NCBI GenBank assembly: GCA_964579795.1
Contig: CAZOHM010000060.1
Location: 1 to 13,988 of the forward strand
DNA from: JAEYFP01 sp964579795
GTDB taxonomy: Bacteria > Bacillota > Clostridia > Lachnospirales > Lachnospiraceae
Direction of reading: 5' to 3'
DNA: 13,988 nucleotides
In this document: positions 1 to 6,733 of the stretch, piece after piece
How positions within the stretch are numbered: position 1 is the stretch's first letter
Layout of the letters: each line of letters opens with the position of its first letter
Notes under the pieces: generated by a model
What the model saw: only the letters and a program-made list of their open reading frames with translations
The model's database searches: none
Told to the model about the DNA's origin: nothing
Translations under genes and position numbers: made by a program

Positions 1-127
1 TGGTAATCCTTCCTATATACAAACTGAAAAAAAAATATTGAAATCCTGTATGAATTGTACATTTCCGCATCATGCAAAAAATTATGACGAGATTATGTGC
101 CGTATAAAGGCAGCCAATGAAAAATAG
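1..127 (+). CDS. C-terminal end of an unidentified Cys-rich protein (partial)
   Basis: An open frame runs from the window edge to TAG at 125-127 and gives the last 41 residues of a protein whose start lies upstream. The tail is basic and contains a CMNC pair followed by two histidines and, 13 residues after the pair, another cysteine (C-x2-C ... HH ... C). This spacing could bind zinc, but the fragment is too short to name a family. No terminator follows it before the promoter at 129-157. I do not recognise the gene. That it is coding is supported only by the open frame and plausible residue composition. Confidence 0.45.
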   Translation, partial: GNPSYIQTEKKILKSCMNCTFPHHAKNYDEIMCRIKAANEK

Positions 128-128
128 T

Positions 129-157
129 TTGCAAGCACATTGACTGTTCTATATAAT
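129..157 (+). promoter_or_regulatory. Sigma-A-type promoter for the 211-954 gene
   Basis: TTGCAA at 129-134 and a perfect TATAAT at 152-157 are separated by exactly 17 bases. Transcription would start near 164, leaving a leader of about 45 bases before the ATG at 211. A better -35 match, TTGACT at 140-145, sits too close to the -10 box to be its partner. Confidence 0.6.
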
Positions 158-210
158 AAGGATATAGATTTGCTTATGAGGAAGCTTTGAAAGAATGGGA
201 GGCGGTACAA

Positions 211-954
211 ATGATTAAATTACTTAGATGGATGAAACAATACTGGCTGCTTACGTGTTTTCTGTTTTTAGCCCTGCTTGCCCTGCCGCCTGTTGCTGCA
301 TATTATTTATGCAGAGCAGATTTTTACACGCTGCATATTAGTATGGAGGTCTGGATTTGCTATTTCGCTGCTTTTGAAGTGTTCCTCGGTGCATTTTATA
401 TAGGAAGTACTTCGCTCTGGCAGGCAGAGATCACAAAGGATCAGGATATCCTGCTTAGAAACACAATATTGTTTGAGAAACATCAGACGGCTTATCAGTC
501 GACGGGAAATTTGTTTAAACCGGCTGATGCAACAGCACTAAAACCATATTCGGAAATGACATTACAGTTTTCACCACAAAAGGAATGCATGCCAACTGGA
601 TATATTCTTCGTAAAGTTAATATTAAGGATTCACTAAATGGAAAAACCATGCTCAGTGGTAAGCTCGAATATGCCGAACAGATGGTAAGCGTTCTGTTTA
701 CGAATGAGCAGTATCTGGAATGCAGGATTAAGGTTGTAGATGAAAAACTGAAAGGACTGGACGAGGCACTTGTTCTTGAGAGCAGACTGACATTTCTTAA
801 GGAAGTTGATAACAGATATGTTGCAACTGATTATGAGTATACTGCAAATATTAAATTCCTTGGAAATACACATGCAGAGATTTCTGATGTAATTCTGCAT
901 CAGACAAAGAATGCTTATTTTTATTATGGTAAATCGACAGGAAAACGGTCATAA
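211..954 (+). CDS. Two-helix membrane protein of unknown function
   Basis: This encodes a 247-residue protein. I chose the ATG at 211 because GGGAGG lies at 197-202, eight bases upstream; the in-frame TTG at 187 has no such site. Two hydrophobic helices (about residues 11-33 and 46-66) are joined by a short loop with a few charged residues. A soluble region of about 180 residues follows, mixed in charge and rich in predicted beta strands, and ends in a basic tail. With both helices near the N-terminus, both ends of the protein probably face the same side of the membrane. The gene stands alone, with its own promoter upstream and a strong terminator just after it. I recognise no domain or catalytic motif. 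The fold resembles small membrane-anchored proteins of the Firmicutes in general layout only. Confidence 0.8.
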   Translation: MIKLLRWMKQYWLLTCFLFLALLALPPVAAYYLCRADFYTLHISMEVWICYFAAFEVFLGAFYIGSTSLWQAEITKDQDILLRNTILFEKHQTAYQSTGNLFKPADATALKPYSEMTLQFSPQKECMPTGYILRKVNIKDSLNGKTMLSGKLEYAEQMVSVLFTNEQYLECRIKVVDEKLKGLDEALVLESRLTFLKEVDNRYVATDYEYTANIKFLGNTHAEISDVILHQTKNAYFYYGKSTGKRS

Positions 955-980
955 GATTTGAATGTAATAAATTATATTAT

Positions 981-1022
981 AGAGTAAGGCACATGACGGG
1001 AGGTCATGTGCCTTACTCTTTT
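981..1022 (+). terminator. Strong intrinsic terminator after the 211-954 gene
   Basis: A perfect 17-bp stem (981-997 with 1003-1019) closes a GGGAG loop and runs into TTTT on the plus strand. It also lies 61 bases past the stop of the minus-strand PAP2 gene. Its minus-strand flank is AT-rich without a T-run, so it may terminate that operon too, but less efficiently. Confidence 0.9.
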
Positions 1023-1083
1023 AATCAGTGCGCCGGCGGGCACACGTTCAAACCTAAACCAAATTGCAGATTATAGAAAGCAG

Positions 1084-1785
1084 TTATGCGTTGACATGTT
1101 CTTTTTCACTGCGTCTGCGGGCAAACCATGCAACATAATCGATTCTGTAGGCAATTGGATACATTACAATTGCAAGTCCAAAAGCAGTCAGAACATCAAA
1201 CATAGAGTGCTGCTTCAAAAACAGAGTAGACAGAATAATTAAAATGCTTAGTACAAGAGAACTGTTACAGAGCCATTTCTTTTTTTGCAATGTTTCATTT
1301 TTTGCGATTGCCAGATAAGAGCCAATGGAATTATATACATGAATACTTGGAAACAGATTCGTTGAAGTATCCACAGAATACAGACTCTCGACCATTGCTG
1401 TCAAAACATTGTTTCTCGGGAAAATATCTGGTCGTAAATGGTGACCGTTTGGAAAAACAGTTGAAACAATTAGAAAAATGGTCATGCCACAGGACAAAAA
1501 GAAAAAGCTTCTGAAAAAGGATTCCTTGCTTGTAAGCAGACATAGGACGATAGAAATGGCCATGTATGCAAACCATAAGTAATAAGGAATGATAAATGCT
1601 TCGCAAAAAGGAATTTTGTCATCGACCGCCATATGAATAATATGGTAACGCCTTGTGACTGTTTTCTCCAGATAAAAGAACCATGGGAGATAGATGGCAG
1701 CATACAGCGGAACGATCAGACCGTGTTTGTAGGTTGCAGCGAAGAGTACAAGCCTCTGCCAAGTCGTGGAAATAAAATTTTTCAT
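1084..1785 (-). CDS. PAP2-superfamily membrane phosphatase/phosphotransferase
   Basis: This encodes a 233-residue protein. The start at 1785 is preceded by GAGGTGAG at good spacing; a longer reading from 1833 has no such site. It has about five or six membrane helices (near residues 21-39, 66-86, 93-112, 175-191 and 200-215). The PAP2 active-site blocks are visible: RP at 118-119 in the first block, PSIH at 146-149 in the second, and H193 with D197 (KQHSMFD) in the third. The lysine usual in the first block is absent, which fits the Aur1/inositol-phosphotransferase-like branch (PAP2_3) rather than classical type-2 phosphatidate phosphatases. The expected role is to remove or transfer a phosphate on a lipid substrate at the membrane surface. 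It lies 59 bases downstream of a diacylglycerol-kinase-family gene on the same strand, so the two probably act on related lipid pools. The true substrate cannot be read from sequence. Confidence 0.88.
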   Translation of the reverse strand: MKNFISTTWQRLVLFAATYKHGLIVPLYAAIYLPWFFYLEKTVTRRYHIIHMAVDDKIPFCEAFIIPYYLWFAYMAISIVLCLLTSKESFFRSFFFLSCGMTIFLIVSTVFPNGHHLRPDIFPRNNVLTAMVESLYSVDTSTNLFPSIHVYNSIGSYLAIAKNETLQKKKWLCNSSLVLSILIILSTLFLKQHSMFDVLTAFGLAIVMYPIAYRIDYVAWFARRRSEKEHVNA

Positions 1786-1814
1786 AATACTCACCTCATA
1801 TTTAACTGTAAATA

Positions 1815-1848
1815 ATAAATAACGTTGTTGCATAACACTGTTATTTAT
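1815..1848. repeat. AT-rich inverted repeat between lipid kinase and PAP2 genes
   Basis: The arms ATAAATAAC (1815-1823) and GTTATTTAT (1840-1848) are perfectly complementary over 9 bp around a 16-base loop that also contains partial TTGTT/AACA complementarity. The right arm overlaps the kinase stop codon. In the transcript it could form a weak intergenic hairpin affecting mRNA stability or partial termination. An AT-only stem in AT-rich DNA could also be chance. Confidence 0.3.
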
Positions 1849-2762
1849 CTTATGATAACTCGAATTTGTTTTTTCTCCTGTGTCATTGTAATTTCAGAAA
1901 GAATTCCACAGGATTCACCATCTGAATGAACGGGTGAAGGTGTATCTGCAATAATTGTCACTTTTTTTGCCTGATAAGTGTTGATTCCGCGAAAACGTGT
2001 ATGTTTACCGCTGTAGGCAGTAGGAATGATACGCAATACACTAAGCTTGGAAAGATTGCCTGCAACACAGACATTTAAAACGCCATCATTGTAATTTGCA
2101 TCGGGACAGAACATAAAACCGCCGCCTTCGAATTTATGAATCATACATGTGACAAAATAAAACCGATCAAAGCGAATCTGTCTTGCATCGTCTAAAATAA
2201 CAGTACAGCCATTTTTTTTTGTTTTTGCTAATTGCTTTAATGCAATGCCAACATATGTCAGCTTTCCAAGGTGCAGCTTATTAAGGAAAAGCTTCATGCT
2301 AGAATGAAGTGCTTCATGACAGATAGCTGCATCATATCCAAGCCCCGTGCTTACACCAAAATTTTTTTTGCAGTCTCCATATTGAATACAACCCACATCC
2401 ATGAATGCATACTCCTTTGGGTGCAAAATGGCATTTAGTGCGCTGCAGGGATCCTTTGGAAGCTTCAAATCACGAGCAAGGTCGTTGCTGGAGCCTGCAG
2501 GAATGTAGCCAAGTGTTACAAGACTGTAATCCCGGATACCTGTTAACACTTCATTCATTGTTCCGTCTCCCCCGAGTACGACGATGGTAACCGGAATATC
2601 AGGAGAAGTAATTGCTTTTGCAAATTCGCTTGCTGAACCGGGACAGGTTGTGAGGTATACCTGATATGTAATATGGTTAGTATTAAGATACTGTCTTGTT
2701 TCCTCCCATATTTGTTTTCCTTTGCCGGTACTGGAAGCCGGATTTACAATAAAGTGCAACAT
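1845..2762 (-). CDS. Diacylglycerol kinase family lipid kinase (YegS/BmrU/DgkB type)
   Basis: This encodes a 305-residue protein, the usual size for the family. The start at 2762 follows AGAGGAGG eight bases upstream; extending to 2861 would add an unlikely hydrophobic leader with no ribosome site. The N-terminal nucleotide-binding domain begins with the family's IVNP entry (residues 5-8) and carries the GGDGT motif at 64-68 and PAGSSNDLAR at 88-97, where the common form is GTxND. A beta-rich C-terminal domain ends with the conserved DGE at 281-283. The family phosphorylates diacylglycerol or related lipids with ATP at the inner face of the membrane, feeding phosphatidic acid back to phospholipid and lipoteichoic acid metabolism. 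The exact lipid is not determined. It is the first gene of a probable two-gene operon with the PAP2 protein and is divergent from glyA. Confidence 0.93.
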   Translation of the reverse strand: MLHFIVNPASSTGKGKQIWEETRQYLNTNHITYQVYLTTCPGSASEFAKAITSPDIPVTIVVLGGDGTMNEVLTGIRDYSLVTLGYIPAGSSNDLARDLKLPKDPCSALNAILHPKEYAFMDVGCIQYGDCKKNFGVSTGLGYDAAICHEALHSSMKLFLNKLHLGKLTYVGIALKQLAKTKKNGCTVILDDARQIRFDRFYFVTCMIHKFEGGGFMFCPDANYNDGVLNVCVAGNLSKLSVLRIIPTAYSGKHTRFRGINTYQAKKVTIIADTPSPVHSDGESCGILSEITMTQEKKQIRVIIR

Positions 2763-2800
2763 GCAGGCAACCTCCTCTCTGCTTTTGTATAAAAAGGAAT

Positions 2801-2828
2801 GTAATATTGTAATTTCCAATATTCTCAA
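2801..2828 (-). promoter_or_regulatory. Possible promoter for the lipid kinase-PAP2 operon
   Basis: Read on the minus strand, TTGAGA (2823-2828) and TATTAC (2801-2806) are 16 bases apart and about 40 bases upstream of the kinase start codon. The -35 box matches the consensus at five of six positions and the -10 box at four of six. Other weak combinations exist nearby, so the assignment is tentative. Confidence 0.35.
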
Positions 2829-2890
2829 AGCTAGTTTACTACACAAAAAAAATAATAACAAGAAAGAATTATGAACTTGTGTAAAGTTTA

Positions 2891-2919
2891 TTGAGTTTTT
2901 CTTAATTTTACTATATAAT
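2891..2919 (+). promoter_or_regulatory. glyA promoter
   Basis: TTGAGT at 2891-2896 and a perfect TATAAT at 2914-2919 are separated by 17 bases. The start point would be near 2926, leaving a leader of about 53 bases. That leader is too short for a glycine or tetrahydrofolate riboswitch, so glyA appears to be controlled at initiation. Confidence 0.75.
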
Positions 2920-2978
2920 TCTAATGATTAATTATTTTGTTTTGAAAATAAATGTGAAATATGGATGGAGGTAACAGG

Positions 2979-4217
2979 ATGTACGCATTGGATGAAGTGA
3001 AGAAAGTAGACCCTGAGGTAGCCGAGGCAATTGTAAAGGAACAGGAAAGACAAAACAGTCATATTGAGCTGATTGCGTCTGAAAACTGGGTGAGCAAGGC
3101 AGTTATGGCAGCAATGGGAAGCCCACTGACGAACAAATATGCAGAGGGATATCCGGGAAAAAGATATTACGGTGGCTGCGAGTGTGTAGATATTGTAGAG
3201 GATCTTGCACGAGAGAGAGCAAAAGAGTTATTTCATTGTGACTATGCAAATGTACAGCCGCATTCAGGAGCACAGGCAAATATGGCAGTCTTCTTTGCAA
3301 TGCTGGAGCCAGGTGATACGTTCATGGGCATGAATCTGGATCATGGCGGACATCTTTCACATGGTTCGCCGGTTAATATGTCTGGTAAGTATTTTCATTG
3401 TGTACCTTATGGGGTAAATGATGACGGTGTAATCGATTATGCAAAGGTTCGTGAAATTTCACTTGAATGTAAGCCCAAAATGATTCTTGCCGGCGCGAGT
3501 GCATATGCTAGAAAAATAGATTTTAAGAAATTTCGTGAGATTTGCGACGAGGTTGGAGCATATCTGATGGTAGATATGGCACATATTGCAGGTCTTGTTG
3601 CAACAGGATACCATGAGAGTCCATTCCCATATGCAGATGTTGTTACGACTACTACTCACAAAACATTGCGTGGTCCTCGAGGCGGAATGATTCTTTGTAA
3701 TCAGGAAGCAGCGGATAAGTTCAATTTTAATAAAGCTATTTTCCCGGGAATTCAGGGTGGTCCTCTGATGCATGTGATTGCTGCAAAGGCAGTCTGCTTA
3801 AAAGAGGCACTTTCTCCAGAGTTCAAAGAATACGGAAAGCATGTTGTTGAGAATGCACAGGCACTTGCCAAAGGTCTTATGAGCAGAGGTCTTGATATTG
3901 TTTCAGGCGGTACAGACAACCATTTGATGCTGCTTGACCTGCGTGCGAAGGGATTGACAGGTAAAGAGGTAGAAAAGCTGCTTGACGAAGCACATATTAC
4001 AGCAAACAAAAATACTGTACCAAATGATCCGCAGAAGCCGTTTGTAACGAGCGGTGTCAGACTTGGTACGCCTGCTGTAACATCTCGTGGTATGAATGTA
4101 GCAGATATGGATAAGATAGCCGAGGCTATTGCACTTGTTGTTAATGGAGGAAGCGAGAAGGTTCCTGCTGCAAGAGCAATTGTTGAGGAGCTGACAAAGA
4201 AATATCCTTTAATTTGA
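2979..4217 (+). CDS. glyA: Serine hydroxymethyltransferase
   Basis: This encodes a 412-residue cytosolic PLP enzyme that interconverts serine plus tetrahydrofolate with glycine plus methylene-tetrahydrofolate, the main source of one-carbon units for purine, thymidylate and methionine synthesis. Family landmarks are all present: IELIASEN near the N-terminus, YAEGYPGKRYYGG, HSGAQAN at 95-101, VDMAHIAGL with D199 (pairs with the PLP ring nitrogen) and H202, and TTTTHKTLRGPRGG with the Schiff-base lysine at K228. The C-terminal domain includes the NHLMLLDL and VRLGTPAVTSRG segments. I chose the ATG at 2979 because GGAGG sits seven bases upstream; an in-frame ATG at 2961 lacks a site. The gene is monocistronic, with a promoter at 2891-2919 and a hairpin after the stop. 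Confidence 0.98.
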   Translation: MYALDEVKKVDPEVAEAIVKEQERQNSHIELIASENWVSKAVMAAMGSPLTNKYAEGYPGKRYYGGCECVDIVEDLARERAKELFHCDYANVQPHSGAQANMAVFFAMLEPGDTFMGMNLDHGGHLSHGSPVNMSGKYFHCVPYGVNDDGVIDYAKVREISLECKPKMILAGASAYARKIDFKKFREICDEVGAYLMVDMAHIAGLVATGYHESPFPYADVVTTTTHKTLRGPRGGMILCNQEAADKFNFNKAIFPGIQGGPLMHVIAAKAVCLKEALSPEFKEYGKHVVENAQALAKGLMSRGLDIVSGGTDNHLMLLDLRAKGLTGKEVEKLLDEAHITANKNTVPNDPQKPFVTSGVRLGTPAVTSRGMNVADMDKIAEAIALVVNGGSEKVPAARAIVEELTKKYPLI

Positions 4218-4263
4218 TTGTCAAAGATTATATCATAAATATGTGCAAACAGAGCACAAAGAT

Positions 4264-4306
4264 AAAGAGACGGTGTATCACTATTCATGTGATATGCCGT
4301 CTCTTT
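4264..4306 (+). terminator. glyA terminator hairpin
   Basis: An 18-bp stem with two adjacent G-U wobbles (4264-4281 with 4289-4306) closes a seven-base loop, 46 bases after the glyA stop. Only three T residues follow, so termination may be incomplete, but the stem is long and the next promoter lies just downstream. Confidence 0.75.
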
Positions 4307-4388
4307 GAAGGTATGTTCATTGTTGGTAAAAAAATGCAAAAAAATTAAGAAAAGATTGTAAAAGAACTATTTTATTTTGATAAAAGTA

Positions 4389-4397
4389 TGATATACT
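4389..4397 (+). promoter_or_regulatory. Extended -10 promoter element for the ABC/acylation operon
   Basis: TG-A-TATACT at 4389-4397 is an extended -10 element about 70 bases upstream of the first operon gene. No good -35 box lies 16-18 bases before it; the region there is a T-rich tract. An alternative pair is TTGTAA (4356-4361) with GATAAA (4379-4384) at 17 bases. One of the two probably starts the operon. Confidence 0.5.
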
Positions 4398-4407
4398 ATA
4401 TGTTGAA

Positions 4408-4422
4408 TGTCCTGGGTGGACA
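4408..4422. promoter_or_regulatory. Inverted repeat just downstream of the operon promoter
   Basis: TGTCC-TGGGT-GGACA is a perfect 5-bp dyad with a 5-base centre, and ATAT on both outer flanks extends it imperfectly. It begins about ten bases past the -10 box, at the expected start of transcription. That position suits a repressor operator; alternatively it is a small leader hairpin. No regulator gene is adjacent. Confidence 0.35.
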
Positions 4423-4467
4423 ATATACCATATGTGGTTTACATAAAGACGTTTATGGGAGAAACAA

Positions 4468-5196
4468 GTGGGACAGAATAACAAGCCTGTAATTCAGGTA
4501 ATTGGACTTAAAAAAATCTACCGCGTGGGTGAGACAAAAGTTAAGGCACTTAATGGAGTTGACTTTGAAATCAACAAAGGAGAGTTCTGTGCTATCGTTG
4601 GTACATCCGGTTCCGGAAAATCCACGTTATTAAATATGCTTGCAGGCTTGGAAAAGCCATCAAAGGGTGAAGTCATTATCGCAGGTGAACATATTGAACG
4701 GATGAGTGAATCACAGCTTGTTCAGTTTCGCAGAGAACATGTGGGATTTATTTTTCAGTCCTTTAATTTATTAGGTACCATGAATGCAGTTGAGAATGTT
4801 GCTCTGCCGCTTTCCTTTCGCGGAATGGGGAAAAAAGAGAGATTAGAGCTAGCAATGGAAACGTTAAAGCTTGTAGGACTTACAAAGCATGCAAAACATC
4901 GACCAACACAAATGTCAGGTGGACAGCAGCAGAGAGTTGGTGTGGCAAGAGCACTTGTAGTAAATCCGGAGATTATATTTGCAGATGAGCCGACTGGTAA
5001 TCTGGATTCCAATACATCTGAGGAGGTCATGCATCTGATGCAGAGAGTCGTCAGAGAGCAGCAGCAGACACTTGTAATGGTTACACATGATAATCATCTT
5101 GCTACATACGCAGACAGAATATTTCATATTATAGATGGAAAAATTGTCAGTATAGAAGATAACAGACATACAGAACAGATACAGGAGGATGTTTAA
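4468..5196 (+). CDS. ABC transporter ATP-binding protein (MacB/LolD type)
   Basis: This encodes a 242-residue ATPase of the type that works with FtsX/MacB permeases. In order it has an A-loop tyrosine region (Y18), Walker A GTSGSGKST (45-53), Q-loop Q97 in FQSFNLL, the signature MSGGQQQRV from 149, Walker B IIFADE (169-174) with catalytic E174, a D-loop NLD, and the switch H207 in VTHDNH. All catalytic residues are intact. The start is GTG at 4468, with GGGAGA at 4457-4462 upstream; the nearby ATG at 4455 is out of frame. The stop is one base from the start of the next gene and the AGGAGG for that gene lies inside this coding region, so the two are probably translationally coupled. It should energise the permease at 6734-8125. 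The acidic, glutamine-rich tail after residue 230 is unconserved. Confidence 0.95.
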   Translation: MGQNNKPVIQVIGLKKIYRVGETKVKALNGVDFEINKGEFCAIVGTSGSGKSTLLNMLAGLEKPSKGEVIIAGEHIERMSESQLVQFRREHVGFIFQSFNLLGTMNAVENVALPLSFRGMGKKERLELAMETLKLVGLTKHAKHRPTQMSGGQQQRVGVARALVVNPEIIFADEPTGNLDSNTSEEVMHLMQRVVREQQQTLVMVTHDNHLATYADRIFHIIDGKIVSIEDNRHTEQIQEDV

Positions 5197-5197
5197 G

Positions 5198-6718
5198 ATG
5201 AAAAACAGTGTCAGGAGAATTGTATTGAGCATAGCGTCGGTAATACTCGCGTTTATGTTCACATTATTGACGTCTGTGCCGGGAACGGTATCGGCATCGG
5301 TATCTGGAAATTCTGACAATTCAACGTCTACCCCGACAAGCAAGGGGACAACTAACTACAGCGGCATCTACTCCTCGTCAGAATACATAAAGCCAGGAAA
5401 CAGCTGGTTGACTCCGGTTGCAACACATGGAGAGCTTGTTGTTGTAGCACTTCCGATTGTTAATATGACACCATATAATATTAAAGATGTTGTGATTACG
5501 CCAATTGTCAGTGGTAAGACATCAGATTATCCGTTTGAAATTGTGCAGTCTAATTTGACACTCACGCTGGATTATCTTGTTGGTTCAAAGCAAGATCCTG
5601 ATGTTAATAACAGGACGAAGACGTTGTTTTGGACATTTCAGACAAGAGATGACGTTCTGAATGGGTATTATGACTTGAAATTTGAGATTTTGTATACAGA
5701 TGATGTCTGCAATCAAGGCAGCTGTACGATTTCTACATATGTAGAGTGTATAGGCAAGCCTGATGCGGGAAACAAGAACACAGATGAAAAACTCGCAACC
5801 TCCACGCCAAGAATTATTGTAACGGGGTTTGAAACTAATCCCGAAGAGGTTTATGCGGGCTCTGATTTTGATTTGATTGTTCATTTGCAGAATACTTCTA
5901 ATGAAACTGCAGTAAGCAATGTTGAGGTGAATCTCACAGCAACTGTAGAAGGGAAGGATGCAGATTCCACCTACTCTTCGTTCCTGCCTACATCGGGTTC
6001 CAATACGGCATATTTTACCTCGATTTCGCCGGGAGGGACTGCAGATATTTCCATGGAATTTAATGCAAAGGCTGATTTGGCTCAGAAGCCTTATGTAATG
6101 AAGCTTGCTATGCTGTATGAGGATGAAAAAAACAATCCATACAATGCTGAGGGCAGCGTTTCTATTCCTGTCAAGCAGGATTCCAGATTTGAAATAAGTA
6201 CGGTTGAAGTGACTCCAAGCAGTATTGAAGTTGGAGCAGAATCAAATGTCATGTTCAGTGTGTATAATACAGGAAAGACGAAGCTATACAATGTAAAGGC
6301 TACATTTAATGATGAAACGATTTCAGGTGGAGATACATTTGTCGGGAATCTTGATTCGGGAGCTACCGGAAATATTGACACAATGGTGACAGGTGCACAG
6401 CCGACTTCAGGTGACGGAACAATCTCTGTAACCGTATCTTACGAGGACGAAACAGGAAAAGAGCATAGTAAGGATTTTGAAATGTCACTCTTTGTTAATG
6501 AGCCAATAGGTGATGGACTTGGCGGAGATTTGATGGACATGGGAGAAGAAGGGGCAGTCAGAAAACCTGCACCTGGCTTCCCAAGATGGGCAATCATCGC
6601 GATTGGAGCGACACTTGCAGCAGTAATTGCTGTTACCGTTATTGTAGTTGTGAGAGCAGGAAAAAAGAAAAAGAAGAAAAAAGAGCTGGAAATACAGGAT
6701 CTGGATGACGAGGATTAA
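5198..6718 (+). CDS. Secreted, membrane-anchored CARDB/Ig-like protein of an ABC system
   Basis: This encodes a 506-residue protein. I chose the ATG at 5198 because AGGAGG at 5183-5188 is nine bases upstream; the ATG at 5189 directly abuts that site and cannot use it. A signal sequence (hydrophobic about 9-26, possible cleavage after A33) is followed by a Ser/Thr-rich linker. Three beta-rich repeats of roughly 110-130 residues follow (about 55-190, 203-325 and 328-440). The last two have the CARDB pattern of an 'N-P-x-x-V-x-A-G-x' entry and an alternating 'V-x-N-x-S/G' strand. A transmembrane helix (464-485), seven lysines and an acidic cytoplasmic tail end the protein. The fold is therefore outside the cell with a short tail inside. 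Lying between ATPase and permease genes, it probably acts as an extracellular adaptor or substrate-binding partner, by analogy in role but not in sequence to MacA. No enzyme motif is seen. Confidence 0.85.
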   Translation: MKNSVRRIVLSIASVILAFMFTLLTSVPGTVSASVSGNSDNSTSTPTSKGTTNYSGIYSSSEYIKPGNSWLTPVATHGELVVVALPIVNMTPYNIKDVVITPIVSGKTSDYPFEIVQSNLTLTLDYLVGSKQDPDVNNRTKTLFWTFQTRDDVLNGYYDLKFEILYTDDVCNQGSCTISTYVECIGKPDAGNKNTDEKLATSTPRIIVTGFETNPEEVYAGSDFDLIVHLQNTSNETAVSNVEVNLTATVEGKDADSTYSSFLPTSGSNTAYFTSISPGGTADISMEFNAKADLAQKPYVMKLAMLYEDEKNNPYNAEGSVSIPVKQDSRFEISTVEVTPSSIEVGAESNVMFSVYNTGKTKLYNVKATFNDETISGGDTFVGNLDSGATGNIDTMVTGAQPTSGDGTISVTVSYEDETGKEHSKDFEMSLFVNEPIGDGLGGDLMDMGEEGAVRKPAPGFPRWAIIAIGATLAAVIAVTVIVVVRAGKKKKKKKELEIQDLDDED

Positions 6719-6733
6719 TCAGAGGATGGATAT

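Noticed and set aside
2926..2978. Glycine or tetrahydrofolate riboswitch upstream of glyA
   Set aside because: The leader is only about 53 bases and AU-rich, with none of the expected conserved stems.
3752..4339. A 195-codon minus-strand open frame opposite glyA
   Set aside because: It lies almost wholly antisense to the well-supported glyA, crosses the terminator hairpin, and is low in complexity (Ser, Ala, Thr runs). It is a codon-bias shadow.
4915..5343. A 142-codon minus-strand open frame spanning the ATPase/CARDB junction
   Set aside because: It is antisense to two recognised genes, has no ribosome site and resembles no family.
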